Source: Propionibacteriaceae bacterium (GTDB lineage: Bacteria; Actinomycetota; Actinomycetes; Propionibacteriales; Propionibacteriaceae). From it: a stretch of 6,398 nt of DNA. The notes beneath the pieces were generated by a model. That model worked only from the letters and a program-made list of their open reading frames with translations. It was not told where the DNA came from and did no database searches. Within the stretch, counting starts at the first letter, position 1; the number at the start of each line of letters is the position of its first letter. Of this stretch, positions 6,367-6,398 are shown piece by piece. The stretch is from assembly GCA_031265725.1 (NCBI GenBank), contig JAISCH010000021.1:1-6398 (forward strand), given 5' to 3'. The position numbers and the translations under genes are program-made.

Positions 6367-6398
6367 GACGACCCGAAGCCAGTTGGCCTCGGGTCGTT
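6367..6398 (+). terminator. Operon terminator hairpin, cut by the window end
   Basis: ACGACCCGA (6368-6376) pairs with TCGGGTCGT (6389-6397). An inner GCC/GGC stem closes an AGTT loop after one A-C mismatch. The window ends on TT directly after the stem, so a T tract may follow outside. Its place 49 nt after the ridA stop fits the end of the operon. Confidence 0.65.

Noticed and set aside
1..6398. CRISPR array, insertion sequence, tRNA or rRNA, phage genes
   Set aside because: No regularly spaced repeats, transposase motifs, terminal inverted repeats around genes, or tRNA-like cloverleaf sequences were seen on either strand.

Overview
The window reads as a piece of a high-GC Gram-positive (Actinomycetota) chromosome. 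The metabolic genes are rich in G and C (38 of 60 bases in 3961-4020). Two start codons of the GTG/TTG type are visible or in play. The secreted protein at the left edge, with its CSLREA motif, parallel beta-helix and DUF11-like domain, resembles surface proteins of host-associated actinobacteria. Genus cannot be read from the sequence. A tryptophan-to-indole cassette suggests an anaerobic or facultative life in a protein-rich niche such as a mucosa, which is an inference.

Layout, left to right: (1) 1-2150, + strand, a large secreted beta-helix surface protein. Its 5' end lies outside the window, and its 3' end stops inside or just after a DUF11-like domain with no visible wall anchor. (2) 2151-2223, a convergent intergenic region with two tandem, related hairpins that probably terminate both the surface gene and the facing regulator. 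(3) 2221-2883, - strand, a YheO/DauR-type regulator (PAS_6 plus HTH_22) with a TTG start. (4) 2884-3062, a 179-bp divergent control region with candidate promoters in both directions, an inverted repeat over the -35 element of the rightward promoter, and a direct repeat of TCAACAAAA 41 bp apart. (5) 3063-6318, + strand, a likely three-gene operon of tryptophanase (tnaA), an AroP-like aromatic amino acid permease and a RidA-family enamine/imine deaminase, followed by a terminator hairpin cut by the window end.

How the genes fit together: the permease brings in tryptophan, and tryptophanase splits it into indole and 2-aminoacrylate, which normally hydrolyses to pyruvate and ammonia. RidA is the enzyme family that removes 2-aminoacrylate before it damages PLP enzymes. 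The divergent YheO-like regulator is placed to control the set. This differs from the enterobacterial tnaCAB operon, which is controlled by the TnaC leader peptide and has no ridA; no convincing TnaC-like leader is visible here.

Most of the window is recognisable. The less ordinary points are the linkage of ridA with tnaA under a PAS_6/HTH_22 regulator, the covarying tandem hairpins, the perfect inverted repeat inside the 3' end of tnaA, and the abrupt C-terminus and composition change of the surface protein.
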